Shown here piece by piece: positions 1 to 5,638 of a stretch of DNA of 5,638 bases. The translations under genes were made by a program, and so were the position numbers. Origin of the DNA: an uncultured Novosphingobium sp. (GTDB taxonomy: Bacteria > Pseudomonadota > Alphaproteobacteria > Sphingomonadales > Sphingomonadaceae); assembly GCA_937860195.1 (NCBI GenBank), contig CALMBN010000145.1:1-5638 (forward strand). Reading direction: 5' to 3'. Numbering within the stretch: position 1 is the stretch's first letter; each line of letters starts with the position of its first letter. Below the pieces are notes generated by a model. The model was not told the origin of the DNA. It saw only the letters and a list, made by a program, of their open reading frames with translations, and searched no databases.

Positions 1-135
1 CCGCTCGGACCGCTGCGAGCCGCCGCGCTCGCCCTCGTCGTCGTCGCTCGACGACCGCTCGACGATCAGCCGGGGCGTCGCCAGATAGGAATAGGGCGAA
101 CGAAAGGACCAGAAGATGTCGGCGGTGAGGGTCAT
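1..135 (-). CDS. 2-hydroxychromene-2-carboxylate isomerase / DsbA-like family protein (N-terminal fragment)
   Basis: Only the first 45 codons are in the window; the gene continues past the left edge. Residues 1-23 carry the start of the kappa-GST/HCCA-isomerase branch of DsbA-like thioredoxin folds: a beta strand (ADIFW), then SFRSPYSYLATPRL. The Ser at position 13 aligns with the active-site Ser that replaces Cys in HCCA isomerases. Known members bind glutathione and isomerise chromene carboxylates in aromatic degradation, but many relatives have unknown substrates. The ATG overlaps the TGA of the upstream GFA-family gene (ATGA), so translation is probably coupled. Oddly, from residue 24 the expected amphipathic helix is replaced by a Ser/Asp/Glu/Gly/Arg-rich low-complexity stretch containing a direct repeat. 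All codons there end in G or C, so this frame still looks coding. An in-frame insertion or a frameshifted pseudogene are both possible. Family call fairly sure, integrity unsure. Confidence 0.7.
   Translation of the reverse strand, partial: MTLTADIFWSFRSPYSYLATPRLIVERSSSDDDEGERGGSQRSER
45..65. repeat. 11-base-period direct repeat in the HCCA-isomerase-like gene
   Basis: The ten bases CGCTCGACGA occur at 45-54 and again at 56-65, separated by one C. They lie just after the conserved N-terminal motif of the DsbA-like gene. The flanking bases 1-64 also hold several short inverted repeats built from GCTCG/CGAGC and CGTCG/CGACG. An 11-base period is not a multiple of three, so a recent duplication would have shifted the frame. 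Alternatively the stretch is part of an inserted palindromic element cut by the window edge, or simply GC-rich low complexity. Confidence 0.45.
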
Positions 136-575
136 GCAGCTTCCGGTGTCAGAAGACGCATCCACTCTTCAAGTGAAGTTGGCTGTTCTTTCATAGAAAT
201 TGCCTCGGCCGGGATCGTGATCCACGGCTGCTTGCTTTTTGTCCAAAGGTGAAATTTGGGGACAATCTGCTTGCTGGCGTCTAAGGTGCCGGCGCGAACT
301 ACCACCATTCCGGGCCGTGTGCTGTTTTTGGAATAGATGCGTATTAGGCAGTTTGAACAGCAGAAGATCGTGCCGATAGCGCCGCTCGGCAGTGTCCGCT
401 CGCCAGAAACCATATCTCCGGTTACAGAGATCATCGCCTCAAAAACCGGCATCTGCAAACCGAATGCGCTTCCGGATTGCGTCTGGCAATCGGTGCAGTG
501 GCAAGCATAGACGACCGGCGGCTGGGTTGCGGTGATCGTATATCGAACCTGTCCGCACCCGCATCCGCCGTCCAT
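132..575 (-). CDS. GFA / CENP-V family zinc-binding protein
   Basis: This 147-residue protein belongs to the GFA family, named after glutathione-dependent formaldehyde-activating enzyme; most members are uncharacterised and a formaldehyde role should not be assumed. The cysteine pattern is intact: C5-G-C7 near the N-terminus, C25-H-C27-T-D-C30, and C73-S-N-C76, which in the family hold a structural and a catalytic-site zinc. The family sequence SGSAF follows the second cluster, and the C-terminal part has the usual HLWTKSKQPW segment. After C76 the common Gly-Thr is replaced by Leu-Ile-Arg. The start lies 4 bases after the asd stop, with AAGGGG (588-583) placed 7 bases upstream inside asd, so it is co-transcribed and likely coupled to asd. 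Its stop overlaps the next gene's ATG. Hand-counted GC over 181-540 is 198 of 360 bases (55%), against 68-70% in two 60-base samples from upstream genes, which suggests later acquisition. Confidence 0.85.
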   Translation of the reverse strand: MDGGCGCGQVRYTITATQPPVVYACHCTDCQTQSGSAFGLQMPVFEAMISVTGDMVSGERTLPSGAIGTIFCCSNCLIRIYSKNSTRPGMVVVRAGTLDASKQIVPKFHLWTKSKQPWITIPAEAISMKEQPTSLEEWMRLLTPEAA

Positions 576-579
576 AACC

Positions 580-1605
580 TCACCCCTTCTTCAAATGCCG
601 CCGCCCCAGCAACTCGGCAATCTGCACAGCATTCAACGCCGCCCCTTTGCGCAAATTATCCGACACGCACCAGAAGGCAAGGCCGTTGTCCACTGTCGGG
701 TCTTCGCGCACACGGCTAACATAAGTGGCATCGTCGCCCGCCGCTTCGATGGGCGTCGTGTAGCCACCATCCTCGCGCTTATCGACGAGCATGATGCCGG
801 GTGCCTCGCGCAAGATCGACTTTGCCTTGGCCGCCGACATCTCGCGCTCATATTCGATGTTTACTGCCTCGCTATGGCCTACGAAGACGGGCACGCGTAC
901 GCAAGTTGCCGTCAGCTTGATCTTGGGATCGAGGATCTTCTTGACCTCGACCATCATTTTCCACTCTTCCTTGGTGTAACCATCGTCAAGGAAACTATCG
1001 ATGTGCGGGATGACGTTGAAGGCGATCTGCTTGGTGAATTTTTTGGGCTCCGCGCTGTCGCCGACGAAGATGTTGCGGCTCTGCTCGAACAGTTCGTCCA
1101 TCCCCTCTTTGCCCGCACCCGAAACTGACTGATACGTCGCCACGACCACCCGCTTGATGATCGCGGCGTCATGCAAGGGCTTTAGCGCGACGACCATTTG
1201 CGCGGTCGAACAGTTGGGATTGGCGATGATGTTTTTCGCCACGTAGCCAGCAATCGCTTCAGGGTTCACCTCAGGAACGATCAACGGCACGTCCGGGTCC
1301 ATTCTGTAGAACGAGCTGTTGTCAATCACCACGCAGCCTGCGGCAGCCGCTTTGGGGGCAAAGGCCTTGGCCACTTCGGACCCTGCTGAAAATAGCGCGA
1401 TGTCCCAACCGGCAAAGTCGAAGTGTTCGATATTCTTGACCTTGAGCATCCGCCCGGTGTCACCGAATTCAACCTCGCTCCCCTGCGAGCGCGACGAGGC
1501 GACCGCAGCCACTTCGTCGATCGGAAACTCGCGCTCGGACAGCACGGCCAACATCTCGCGCCCGACACTCCCAGTCGCGCCAACGACGACTACCCGGTAA
1601 CCCAT
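580..1605 (-). CDS. asd: Aspartate-semialdehyde dehydrogenase
   Basis: The cytoplasmic enzyme reduces 4-aspartyl phosphate to aspartate semialdehyde with NADPH, feeding the lysine/diaminopimelate, threonine and methionine branches. At 341 residues it is the usual family length. Visible features are the Rossmann loop GATGSVG (9-15) binding NADP, the catalytic Cys132 in NPNCSTAQ, Gln159 in TYQSVSGAG, and Arg237 and His244 in RVPVFVGHSE. The Arg-to-His spacing of 7 matches E. coli Arg267/His274. The dimerisation/C-terminal part ends with DNLRKGAALNAVQIAE, as expected. I chose the ATG at 1605 because GGAG (1616-1613) sits 7 bases before it and the protein then begins MGYRVVVVGATG as in relatives; the ATG at 1611 is only 1 base from that site, and the frame's further upstream extension to 1707 overlaps the preceding gene. 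It sits 37 bases downstream of the DUF1287 gene and 4 bases before the GFA-family gene, probably one operon. Confidence 0.97.
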   Translation of the reverse strand: MGYRVVVVGATGSVGREMLAVLSEREFPIDEVAAVASSRSQGSEVEFGDTGRMLKVKNIEHFDFAGWDIALFSAGSEVAKAFAPKAAAAGCVVIDNSSFYRMDPDVPLIVPEVNPEAIAGYVAKNIIANPNCSTAQMVVALKPLHDAAIIKRVVVATYQSVSGAGKEGMDELFEQSRNIFVGDSAEPKKFTKQIAFNVIPHIDSFLDDGYTKEEWKMMVEVKKILDPKIKLTATCVRVPVFVGHSEAVNIEYEREMSAAKAKSILREAPGIMLVDKREDGGYTTPIEAAGDDATYVSRVREDPTVDNGLAFWCVSDNLRKGAALNAVQIAELLGRRHLKKG

Positions 1606-1612
1606 TGCCATA

Positions 1613-1616
1613 CTCC
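1613..1616 (-). promoter_or_regulatory. Ribosome binding site deciding the asd start
   Basis: GGAG on the minus strand lies 7 bases before the ATG at 1605 and only 1 base before the in-frame ATG at 1611. This spacing favours 1605 as the real start of asd, giving a 341-residue protein. Confidence 0.7.
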
Positions 1617-1642
1617 GATCCGTGAGCGCTGCCCCTAGCGCC

Positions 1643-2248
1643 TTACAGCCGCCAGCGAAAGCGCCCCGTGGGCTTCCACGCCAGCAGCATATCCTCTTCG
1701 CGCGCACCGCTGCCGATGTTGTGGATCACCAGCGGATTGCCGTTTCCGGCCAGCCGGTCCGAAACTATGCCCGTATGCGGCAAGCGGCCATCGATCAAGG
1801 CGGTGAACAGATCACCCGGCTGCCACTCCCGCACCGGCGCCGGGATCGGCAAACTGGCCGCCTTGCGGGTCCAGTAGCGTTCGAGGTTCGGCACCCGGCG
1901 GTGATCGATGTTGGAATCCGGGCGCCGCAGGCCCCACCGGCGCGGATAGGCGCTGAAATTCGCAGCCATATCGCGGTGGACTTCGCTTTGCAGATCGACC
2001 CCCAGTGCATCGCGATAGGCTCTGATCACCACGTCGGTGCAGACACCCTTGGCACGCGGCACATCGCCGCCGGGATAAGCGATCCGGGTGTATGCCGGAT
2101 CATAACTGAGCGTCACCCCCACCTGTCGCCGCGCTGCCGCGATCAGTGCCCTGGCTCGCGGACCTGCAAAGCGAACCTGTGCCTCGGCCGAGCCACATGC
2201 GGCAAGCGCCAGTCCGCCCAGTAGCGCAGTGCGGCGGCTGAACATCAC
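1643..2248 (-). CDS. DUF1287 family exported (lipo)protein
   Basis: The 201-residue protein matches the DUF1287 family along its length: QVGVTLSYDPAY (42-53), YPGGDVPRAKGVCTDVVIRA (58-77), the IDHRRVPN segment (114-121) and LPHTGIV (156-162). The order Cys70, His158, His176 resembles the NlpC/P60-type papain fold, so a peptidase or amidase acting on cell-wall peptides or another amide is plausible; no member's substrate is known to me. The N-terminus MMFSRRTALLGG holds a twin-arginine-like SRRTALL, followed by the lipobox LAAC with Cys18, so it is probably exported folded through Tat and lipidated. An alternative is cleavage after the AEA near residue 23. The ATG overlaps the TGA of the upstream peptidase (ATGA), and an immediate second ATG follows at 2245. 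The Shine-Dalgarno is weak (GAGACGG), which fits translational coupling. Membership sure, function inferred. Confidence 0.88.
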   Translation of the reverse strand: MMFSRRTALLGGLALAACGSAEAQVRFAGPRARALIAAARRQVGVTLSYDPAYTRIAYPGGDVPRAKGVCTDVVIRAYRDALGVDLQSEVHRDMAANFSAYPRRWGLRRPDSNIDHRRVPNLERYWTRKAASLPIPAPVREWQPGDLFTALIDGRLPHTGIVSDRLAGNGNPLVIHNIGSGAREEDMLLAWKPTGRFRWRL

Positions 2249-4497
2249 TGCGCCGTCTCAGGCGGCATCCGCTTATCCAGAAACGCGAAAATCGTCTGCC
2301 ACAGATGCACGCCAACCCTCGGCCCGCCGACCCGGTGGGTATAGCCGGGGTAGAGCATCATTTCGAACGGCACCGCCTGCGCCTGCAGCCGCGCAACCAG
2401 CATCGAGGTATTCTCGAACACCACATTGTCATCGGCCATCCCGTGGATCAGCAGCAGCGGATCGCTGATCTTGCCCGCATCGGCCAGCGCATTGGCCTTC
2501 TCATAGACCGCCGGCTGCTGGTTCGGATCGCCCAGATAACGCTCGGTGTAATGGGTATCGTAAAGCTCCCATTTTGTCACCGGCGCGCCGGCAATCCCGG
2601 CAGCGTACAGCCCCGGATCAGCCTGGAGCATCTTGACGGTCATATAGCCGCCATAGGACCAGCCATAGGTCGCGATCCGTTTGGTGTCGACGTAGGGCAA
2701 TGTTTTGAGGAACAATGCCCCAGCCTTCTGGTCCTCAACCTCAACCCCGCCCATTGCGTTGAGCAGGGTCGAGGCGAATCTCACTCCGCGATTCTCACTG
2801 CCGCGATTGTCGATCTGGAAGAAGATGTAACCCTTGGCCACAATCGCCTGTTCCAGCCCGCCGCCCCAGCCTTTGGTGACGGTCTGTGCGGTCGGCCCGC
2901 CATAGTGCTGGAAGAACACCGGATAGCGCTTGCCCGGCTCCATCACCGGGGTGGTCATCCGCCAGTGAAGCGCAGTCCCGTCTGCGGCTTTGATCGTCCC
3001 GAAAGTCGGCGCGCGGTGGGCGGCAAGGAACGGCGTGTAGGGATGCGCCGGGCCAAGCTTGTTTTCCTCAACCCAGGCGAGCCGCTTGCCCGCGCCATCG
3101 GCGACATAGACCTGCGGCGGTTGGCTGGGGCTGGAACGGCTGATCAGCAGCGTTTGCCCGGCCTTGTCCATGCTGGCGCTGTGGACCCAGTCTGGCTCGC
3201 CCAGTCGCTCGATTTTGGCCGGACCGGCGAGGTTCAGCGCATAGACATTGGTCGCCAGCACATCGTCTTTGGTCGCGGTAAACGTGACGCGGCCCGATTT
3301 CTCGTCCACCCCGACCAGTGAAGTGACCACCCACGGGCCTTTGGTCAGCTGCCTCCATTTACCGGCCTTGAAGTGCCACAGGTGGCCATAGCCATCGCGC
3401 TCTGACCACCAGATCAGGCTGCCATCCTTCAGGAAGCGGTAGTCGTTTGACAGGTTGACCCAGCTGCCCCTTGCGGCCGTTTCGGTAAACAGCACCATCG
3501 CCTTGCCGGTAGCAGGATCGACGCTGAGCATATCGAGCTTGGTCTGCGCGCGGTTCTGGCGCTGCACATAGAGCACCTTGCCATCAGGCGACCAATTGAC
3601 CCGCGCGAGGTAGATATCGCGGTCCGGCCCAAGATCGACCTCGACCTTGCCGCTGCCATCCGGCGAAACGACGAATAGCGAGACCAGCGCATTTGGTGAT
3701 CCGGCGACCGGATAGCGCTGGTGGAAAGTCTTTGTGCCCTCAGCACCGATAGCGGCGCGGGTGACGATCCCGACCGGGGCATCGTCAAACCGCTGGACCG
3801 CGATGCGGCTGTCATCGGGCGCCCACCAGTATCCGGTGAAGCGCGCCATTTCCTCTTGCGCGACAAATTCAGCCTCGCCCCAGTGGACTGTGTCGGCGGT
3901 TTCAACAGGCGAAACCGGCTGGGCCTCGGCGCCGACCTTGCCCGCCCACAGCTGTTGGTCGCGAACGAACGAAACATAGCCGCCCTTGGGGCTGAGCGCC
4001 GGGTTGAGTTCGTCACCCGCGCTGTCAGTCAATCGGGTGACTTTGCCGTCCAGCTCGGCGAGATAAAGATCGCCATCGAGCGGGACCAGGATCGCTTTGC
4101 TGTCGGCGGTCCATTCATAGGTCACGATGCCCTTCAGATCGCCGATTCGCTGGCGTTCGCGCTGCATCTTCTCGGCTTCAGACAGCTCTTTGCCCGAACC
4201 GAGCTTGAGACTATCGACCAGCATCGTCCACTGGCCGCTGTTGCGGTCAAACCCCCACAGGTCATAGCGCTCGCGATCATCAGCCCGCGCGCGGAGCACC
4301 GTCAGCCAGCGCCCATCGGGCGAAAGCTTGACCCCGCGCGGCACCGCACCATTCAGGCTGGGGCTGGCAAAAACCCGTTCGAAATCGAGCGGCTTGGCCT
4401 CGGCTTGCCGTGCGGGCGCGCTCACCGGGCTGTCCTGGGCCAGGGCCGGCGAAGCACTGAATATCGAAGCGGCGAGCAAGGCAGCAAAAAAGCGCAT
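2245..4497 (-). CDS. Periplasmic dipeptidyl peptidase IV-like serine peptidase (S9B)
   Basis: This 750-residue protein is close to bacterial and mammalian DPP IV length. A Sec signal peptide covers residues 1-20 (cut after ALA, before QD), so it acts in the periplasm. An N-terminal beta-propeller (about 40-480) is followed by an alpha/beta-hydrolase domain (about 500-745). Within the propeller, AQEEMARFTGYWWAPD carries Glu215-Glu216, the pair that anchors the free N-terminus of substrates in DPP IV. The hydrolase has HYGGP (531-535, oxyanion Tyr532), Ser614 in GWSYGGYM, Asp689 with Asn691 in HGMADDNVVF, and His721 in YTHRVGG, so the triad is complete. It should remove X-Pro or X-Ala dipeptides from exported or imported peptides. 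It overlaps the DUF1287 start by 4 bases. Its start is about 25 bases past the rplS terminator, with GAGGA some 13 bases upstream, a longish spacing. Specificity within S9 (DPP IV versus acylaminoacyl peptidase) rests mainly on the Glu pair. Confidence 0.93.
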   Translation of the reverse strand: MRFFAALLAASIFSASPALAQDSPVSAPARQAEAKPLDFERVFASPSLNGAVPRGVKLSPDGRWLTVLRARADDRERYDLWGFDRNSGQWTMLVDSLKLGSGKELSEAEKMQRERQRIGDLKGIVTYEWTADSKAILVPLDGDLYLAELDGKVTRLTDSAGDELNPALSPKGGYVSFVRDQQLWAGKVGAEAQPVSPVETADTVHWGEAEFVAQEEMARFTGYWWAPDDSRIAVQRFDDAPVGIVTRAAIGAEGTKTFHQRYPVAGSPNALVSLFVVSPDGSGKVEVDLGPDRDIYLARVNWSPDGKVLYVQRQNRAQTKLDMLSVDPATGKAMVLFTETAARGSWVNLSNDYRFLKDGSLIWWSERDGYGHLWHFKAGKWRQLTKGPWVVTSLVGVDEKSGRVTFTATKDDVLATNVYALNLAGPAKIERLGEPDWVHSASMDKAGQTLLISRSSPSQPPQVYVADGAGKRLAWVEENKLGPAHPYTPFLAAHRAPTFGTIKAADGTALHWRMTTPVMEPGKRYPVFFQHYGGPTAQTVTKGWGGGLEQAIVAKGYIFFQIDNRGSENRGVRFASTLLNAMGGVEVEDQKAGALFLKTLPYVDTKRIATYGWSYGGYMTVKMLQADPGLYAAGIAGAPVTKWELYDTHYTERYLGDPNQQPAVYEKANALADAGKISDPLLLIHGMADDNVVFENTSMLVARLQAQAVPFEMMLYPGYTHRVGGPRVGVHLWQTIFAFLDKRMPPETAQ

Positions 4498-4522
4498 GGC
4501 AAAGCAGGGTTCCTCAATGACG

Positions 4523-4553
4523 AAAAGGCGCCCCGACTTTCGCCGGGGCGCCT
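4523..4553 (-). terminator. Rho-independent terminator after rplS
   Basis: A perfect 10-base-pair GC-rich stem (AGGCGCCCCG at 4526-4535 pairing with 4544-4553) encloses an 8-base loop. Read on the minus strand it is followed by TTTTCG, counting the last base of the stem. It lies 43 bases after the rplS stop and ends the trmD-rplS unit. The T tract is short, so some read-through into the downstream peptidase gene is possible. On the plus strand the stem is followed by CTTCT, a poorer tract, and no plus-strand gene ends there. Confidence 0.88.
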
Positions 4554-4596
4554 CTTCTAAATCGCTAAAGCACCTTGGCGCTAGAACCTTTTGGCC

Positions 4597-4965
4597 TCAC
4601 TCGCCCGGACGCGGATCACGGCGTTCGGCGATGCGAGCGCGCTTGCCGGTGCGGCCGCGCAGGTAATAGAGTTTCGCACGACGCACGACGCCCTTGCGAA
4701 CGACGGTGATGCTGTCGATGTTGGGCGAATAGAGCGGGAATACGCGCTCCACGCCTTCGCCAAAGCTCATTTTGCGAACGGTGAAGTTGCTGCCGATGCC
4801 CTTGTTGGCACGGGCGATGCAAACGCCTTCGTACATCTGGACGCGGCTGCGCTCACCTTCGATAACCTTCACACCAACGCGGACGGTATCGCCGGGGCGG
4901 AAAGTCGGTACTTCTTTTGCAGCCTTGGCAATTTCCTCGGCTTCGATCTGTTGAATCAGGTTCAT
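4597..4965 (-). CDS. rplS: 50S ribosomal protein L19
   Basis: The 122-residue protein is a complete L19, a structural protein of the large subunit near the 30S interface. Characteristic segments are [13 protein letters not shown] (22-34), [20 protein letters not shown] (45-64), [16 protein letters not shown] and the basic tail [18 protein letters not shown]. It is a few residues longer than E. coli L19 (115), with the difference at the C-terminal DPRPGE and in the N-terminal helix. The ATG overlaps the trmD TGA (ATGA), and GAGGA (4979-4975) is 9 bases upstream inside trmD, so it is translated in the same transcript, as in the conserved rpsP-rimM-trmD-rplS operon. A terminator follows. Since L19 is needed in far larger amounts than TrmD, independent initiation at this site is expected. 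Confidence 0.98.
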   Translation of the reverse strand: MNLIQQIEAEEIAKAAKEVPTFRPGDTVRVGVKVIEGERSRVQMYEGVCIARANKGIGSNFTVRKMSFGEGVERVFPLYSPNIDSITVVRKGVVRRAKLYYLRGRTGKRARIAERRDPRPGE

Positions 4966-5638
4966 TGACCTGGGTCCTCATCTTCATGCCGCGCGCCAGA
5001 GGCAGACTGGACCCGAGCGCCTGTATGACGCTCCCAAAGGTCCGGCCTGCGTAACCGTGTATCGATCTCCGACTGCGCTTTACGCCAGCCTGCGATCTTC
5101 GCATGATCCCCCGATCGCAGCACTTCAGGGATCGTGCGCCCTTCCCACGTCGCGGGTCGGGTAAAGTGAGGATATTCAAGCAATCCTTGTTCAAAGGACT
5201 CCTCGGTACCGCTCGAAGCCGCGCCCATTACGCCGGGAAGCAGCCGAATGCAAGCATCAAGCAGCATCAGCGCGGCAGGCTCTCCGCCCGATAGAACGAT
5301 ATCGCCGACCGACACTTCTTCGACATTGCGCGCGGCGAAAATCCGCTCGTCAAAACCCTCGAACCGGCCGCACAGGATGATGACGCCCGGACCAGCGGAA
5401 AGCTCGCGCACCCGTGCCTGGGTCAGCGGCTTTCCGCGCGGGGTCATGGCGATTATTGGGACTGGGTTAAACTCCCTCACCCCTTCAGGGGAGAGGGCCG
5501 GGGAGAGGGGAAGTCCCTCTGATCCCGGCGCAGCGCTTGATGCAGACTCCCCCTCTCCCAACCCTCTCCCCTGAAGGGGTGAGGGCTTTTCGGCGTATCG
5601 TCCCCGAGCATGGTCAATCGCCGCGGCGAGCACATCCG
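4962..5638 (-). CDS. trmD: tRNA (guanine37-N1)-methyltransferase, N-terminus outside window, with in-frame repeat insertion
   Basis: TrmD transfers a methyl group from S-adenosylmethionine to N1 of G37 next to the anticodon, preventing +1 frameshifting; it is essential in many bacteria. The frame is open to the right edge; by alignment with E. coli about 64 N-terminal residues are missing. The first visible codons give [10 protein letters not shown], matching E. coli QPLRDAIHAA; the GTG at 5633 is therefore internal, not a start. Downstream are [19 protein letters not shown] (E. coli Glu116 conserved), [14 protein letters not shown] (trefoil-knot SAM site), the Arg equivalent to Arg154, and EYPHFTRP. 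The base-accepting Asp169 of E. coli is Glu here (codon 5201-5199). Between [10 protein letters not shown] and [10 protein letters not shown] lie 38 extra codons (5585-5472) made entirely by a palindromic repeat. Apart from that the frame is undisturbed, so the product is probably functional. The stop overlaps the rplS start. Confidence 0.95.
   Translation of the reverse strand, partial: DVLAAAIDHARGRYAEKPSPLQGRGLGEGESASSAAPGSEGLPLSPALSPEGVREFNPVPIIAMTPRGKPLTQARVRELSAGPGVIILCGRFEGFDERIFAARNVEEVSVGDIVLSGGEPAALMLLDACIRLLPGVMGAASSGTEESFEQGLLEYPHFTRPATWEGRTIPEVLRSGDHAKIAGWRKAQSEIDTRLRRPDLWERHTGARVQSASGARHEDEDPGQ
5472..5585. repeat. Protein-coding palindromic element inserted in trmD
   Basis: Perfect 24-base inverted repeats lie at 5474-5497 and 5562-5585 (CCCTCACCCCTTCAGGGGAG then AGGG, and its reverse complement). 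After a CC/AA mismatch the arms continue nearly perfectly for about 11 more bases (GGGGAGAGGGG against CCCCCTCTCCC), leaving a roughly 38-base centre with weaker symmetry. Each arm also has CCCCTTCAGGGG, a small hairpin of its own. The block 5472-5585 is 114 bases, exactly 38 codons in the trmD frame, beginning on a codon boundary, and contains no stop. Read in trmD it gives a Pro/Gly/Ser/Glu-rich peptide starting [13 protein letters not shown] and ending ALSPEGVRE. The layout matches mobile REP/MITE-like palindromes and Rickettsia palindromic elements, which settle inside genes. No transposase is present, so any movement would need help in trans. Exact ends are uncertain by a few bases. Confidence 0.9.

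Noticed and set aside
578..589. Twelve bases (CCTCACCCCTTC) matching the trmD palindrome arm
   Set aside because: They encode the Lys-Lys-Gly end and stop of asd and the GFA ribosome binding site; there is no matching second arm, so chance similarity of a purine-rich Shine-Dalgarno region is enough.
532..1128. Plus-strand open frame of 198 codons
   Set aside because: Antisense to the asd C-terminal half, which carries the conserved catalytic residues.
1617..1642. Small hairpin GCGCT-AGGGGC-AGCGC between DUF1287 gene and asd as a terminator
   Set aside because: Only 5 base pairs and no T tract follows on the minus strand; unlikely to stop transcription.
1606..1707. N-terminal extension of asd to an upstream ATG at 1707
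   Set aside because: It overlaps the DUF1287 coding end, has no resemblance to the family, and the GGAG site plus family alignment point to 1605.
2305..3321. Plus-strand open frame of 338 codons
   Set aside because: It lies wholly antisense to the DPP IV-like gene, whose catalytic motifs are complete; its translation shows no family motif and is a GC-rich shadow frame.
3721..4560. Plus-strand open frame of 279 codons crossing the terminator region
   Set aside because: Antisense to the peptidase propeller and running through the terminator hairpin; no recognisable domain.
5631..5633. GTG at 5633 as the trmD start
   Set aside because: The frame continues to the window edge and the preceding codon fits family sequence (Asp before Val-Leu-Ala-Ala-Ala-Ile); about 64 conserved N-terminal residues must lie outside.

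Overview
The window reads like chromosomal DNA from an alphaproteobacterium, most likely a sphingomonad (Sphingomonadales, perhaps Erythrobacteraceae). The pointers are high GC, gene sequences typical of that group (TrmD, L19, an S9B dipeptidyl peptidase, a DUF1287 protein), and a GC-rich palindromic repeat. The taxonomic call is inference from protein resemblance only.

All seven genes lie on the minus strand, so transcription runs from high to low coordinates. From right to left: trmD (partial, N-terminus outside the window) and rplS overlap by 4 bases and end at a strong Rho-independent terminator (about 4523-4553). Next is a periplasmic dipeptidyl peptidase IV-like S9 peptidase (2245-4497), overlapping by 4 bases a small exported DUF1287 protein (1643-2248). 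After 37 bases comes asd, aspartate-semialdehyde dehydrogenase (580-1605). Four bases later is a GFA-family zinc protein (132-575), which overlaps by 4 bases the start of a DsbA-like/HCCA-isomerase family gene that runs off the left edge (1-135). No stretch above about 100 bases lacks a gene, and I see no RNA gene, insertion sequence or CRISPR array.

Functionally, trmD-rplS is the distal part of the conserved rpsP-rimM-trmD-rplS translation operon. The peptidase/DUF1287 pair acts outside the cytoplasm. asd is the branch point to lysine/diaminopimelate, threonine and methionine. The two leftmost genes resemble glutathione-linked enzymes.

The most striking observation is a 114-base GC-rich palindrome (5472-5585) lying in frame inside trmD. 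It adds 38 codons to a surface-loop position of an essential tRNA methyltransferase, much like the protein-coding palindromic elements known from Rickettsia. A second, less certain anomaly is a low-complexity, repeat-containing tail right after the conserved N-terminus of the HCCA-isomerase-like gene.
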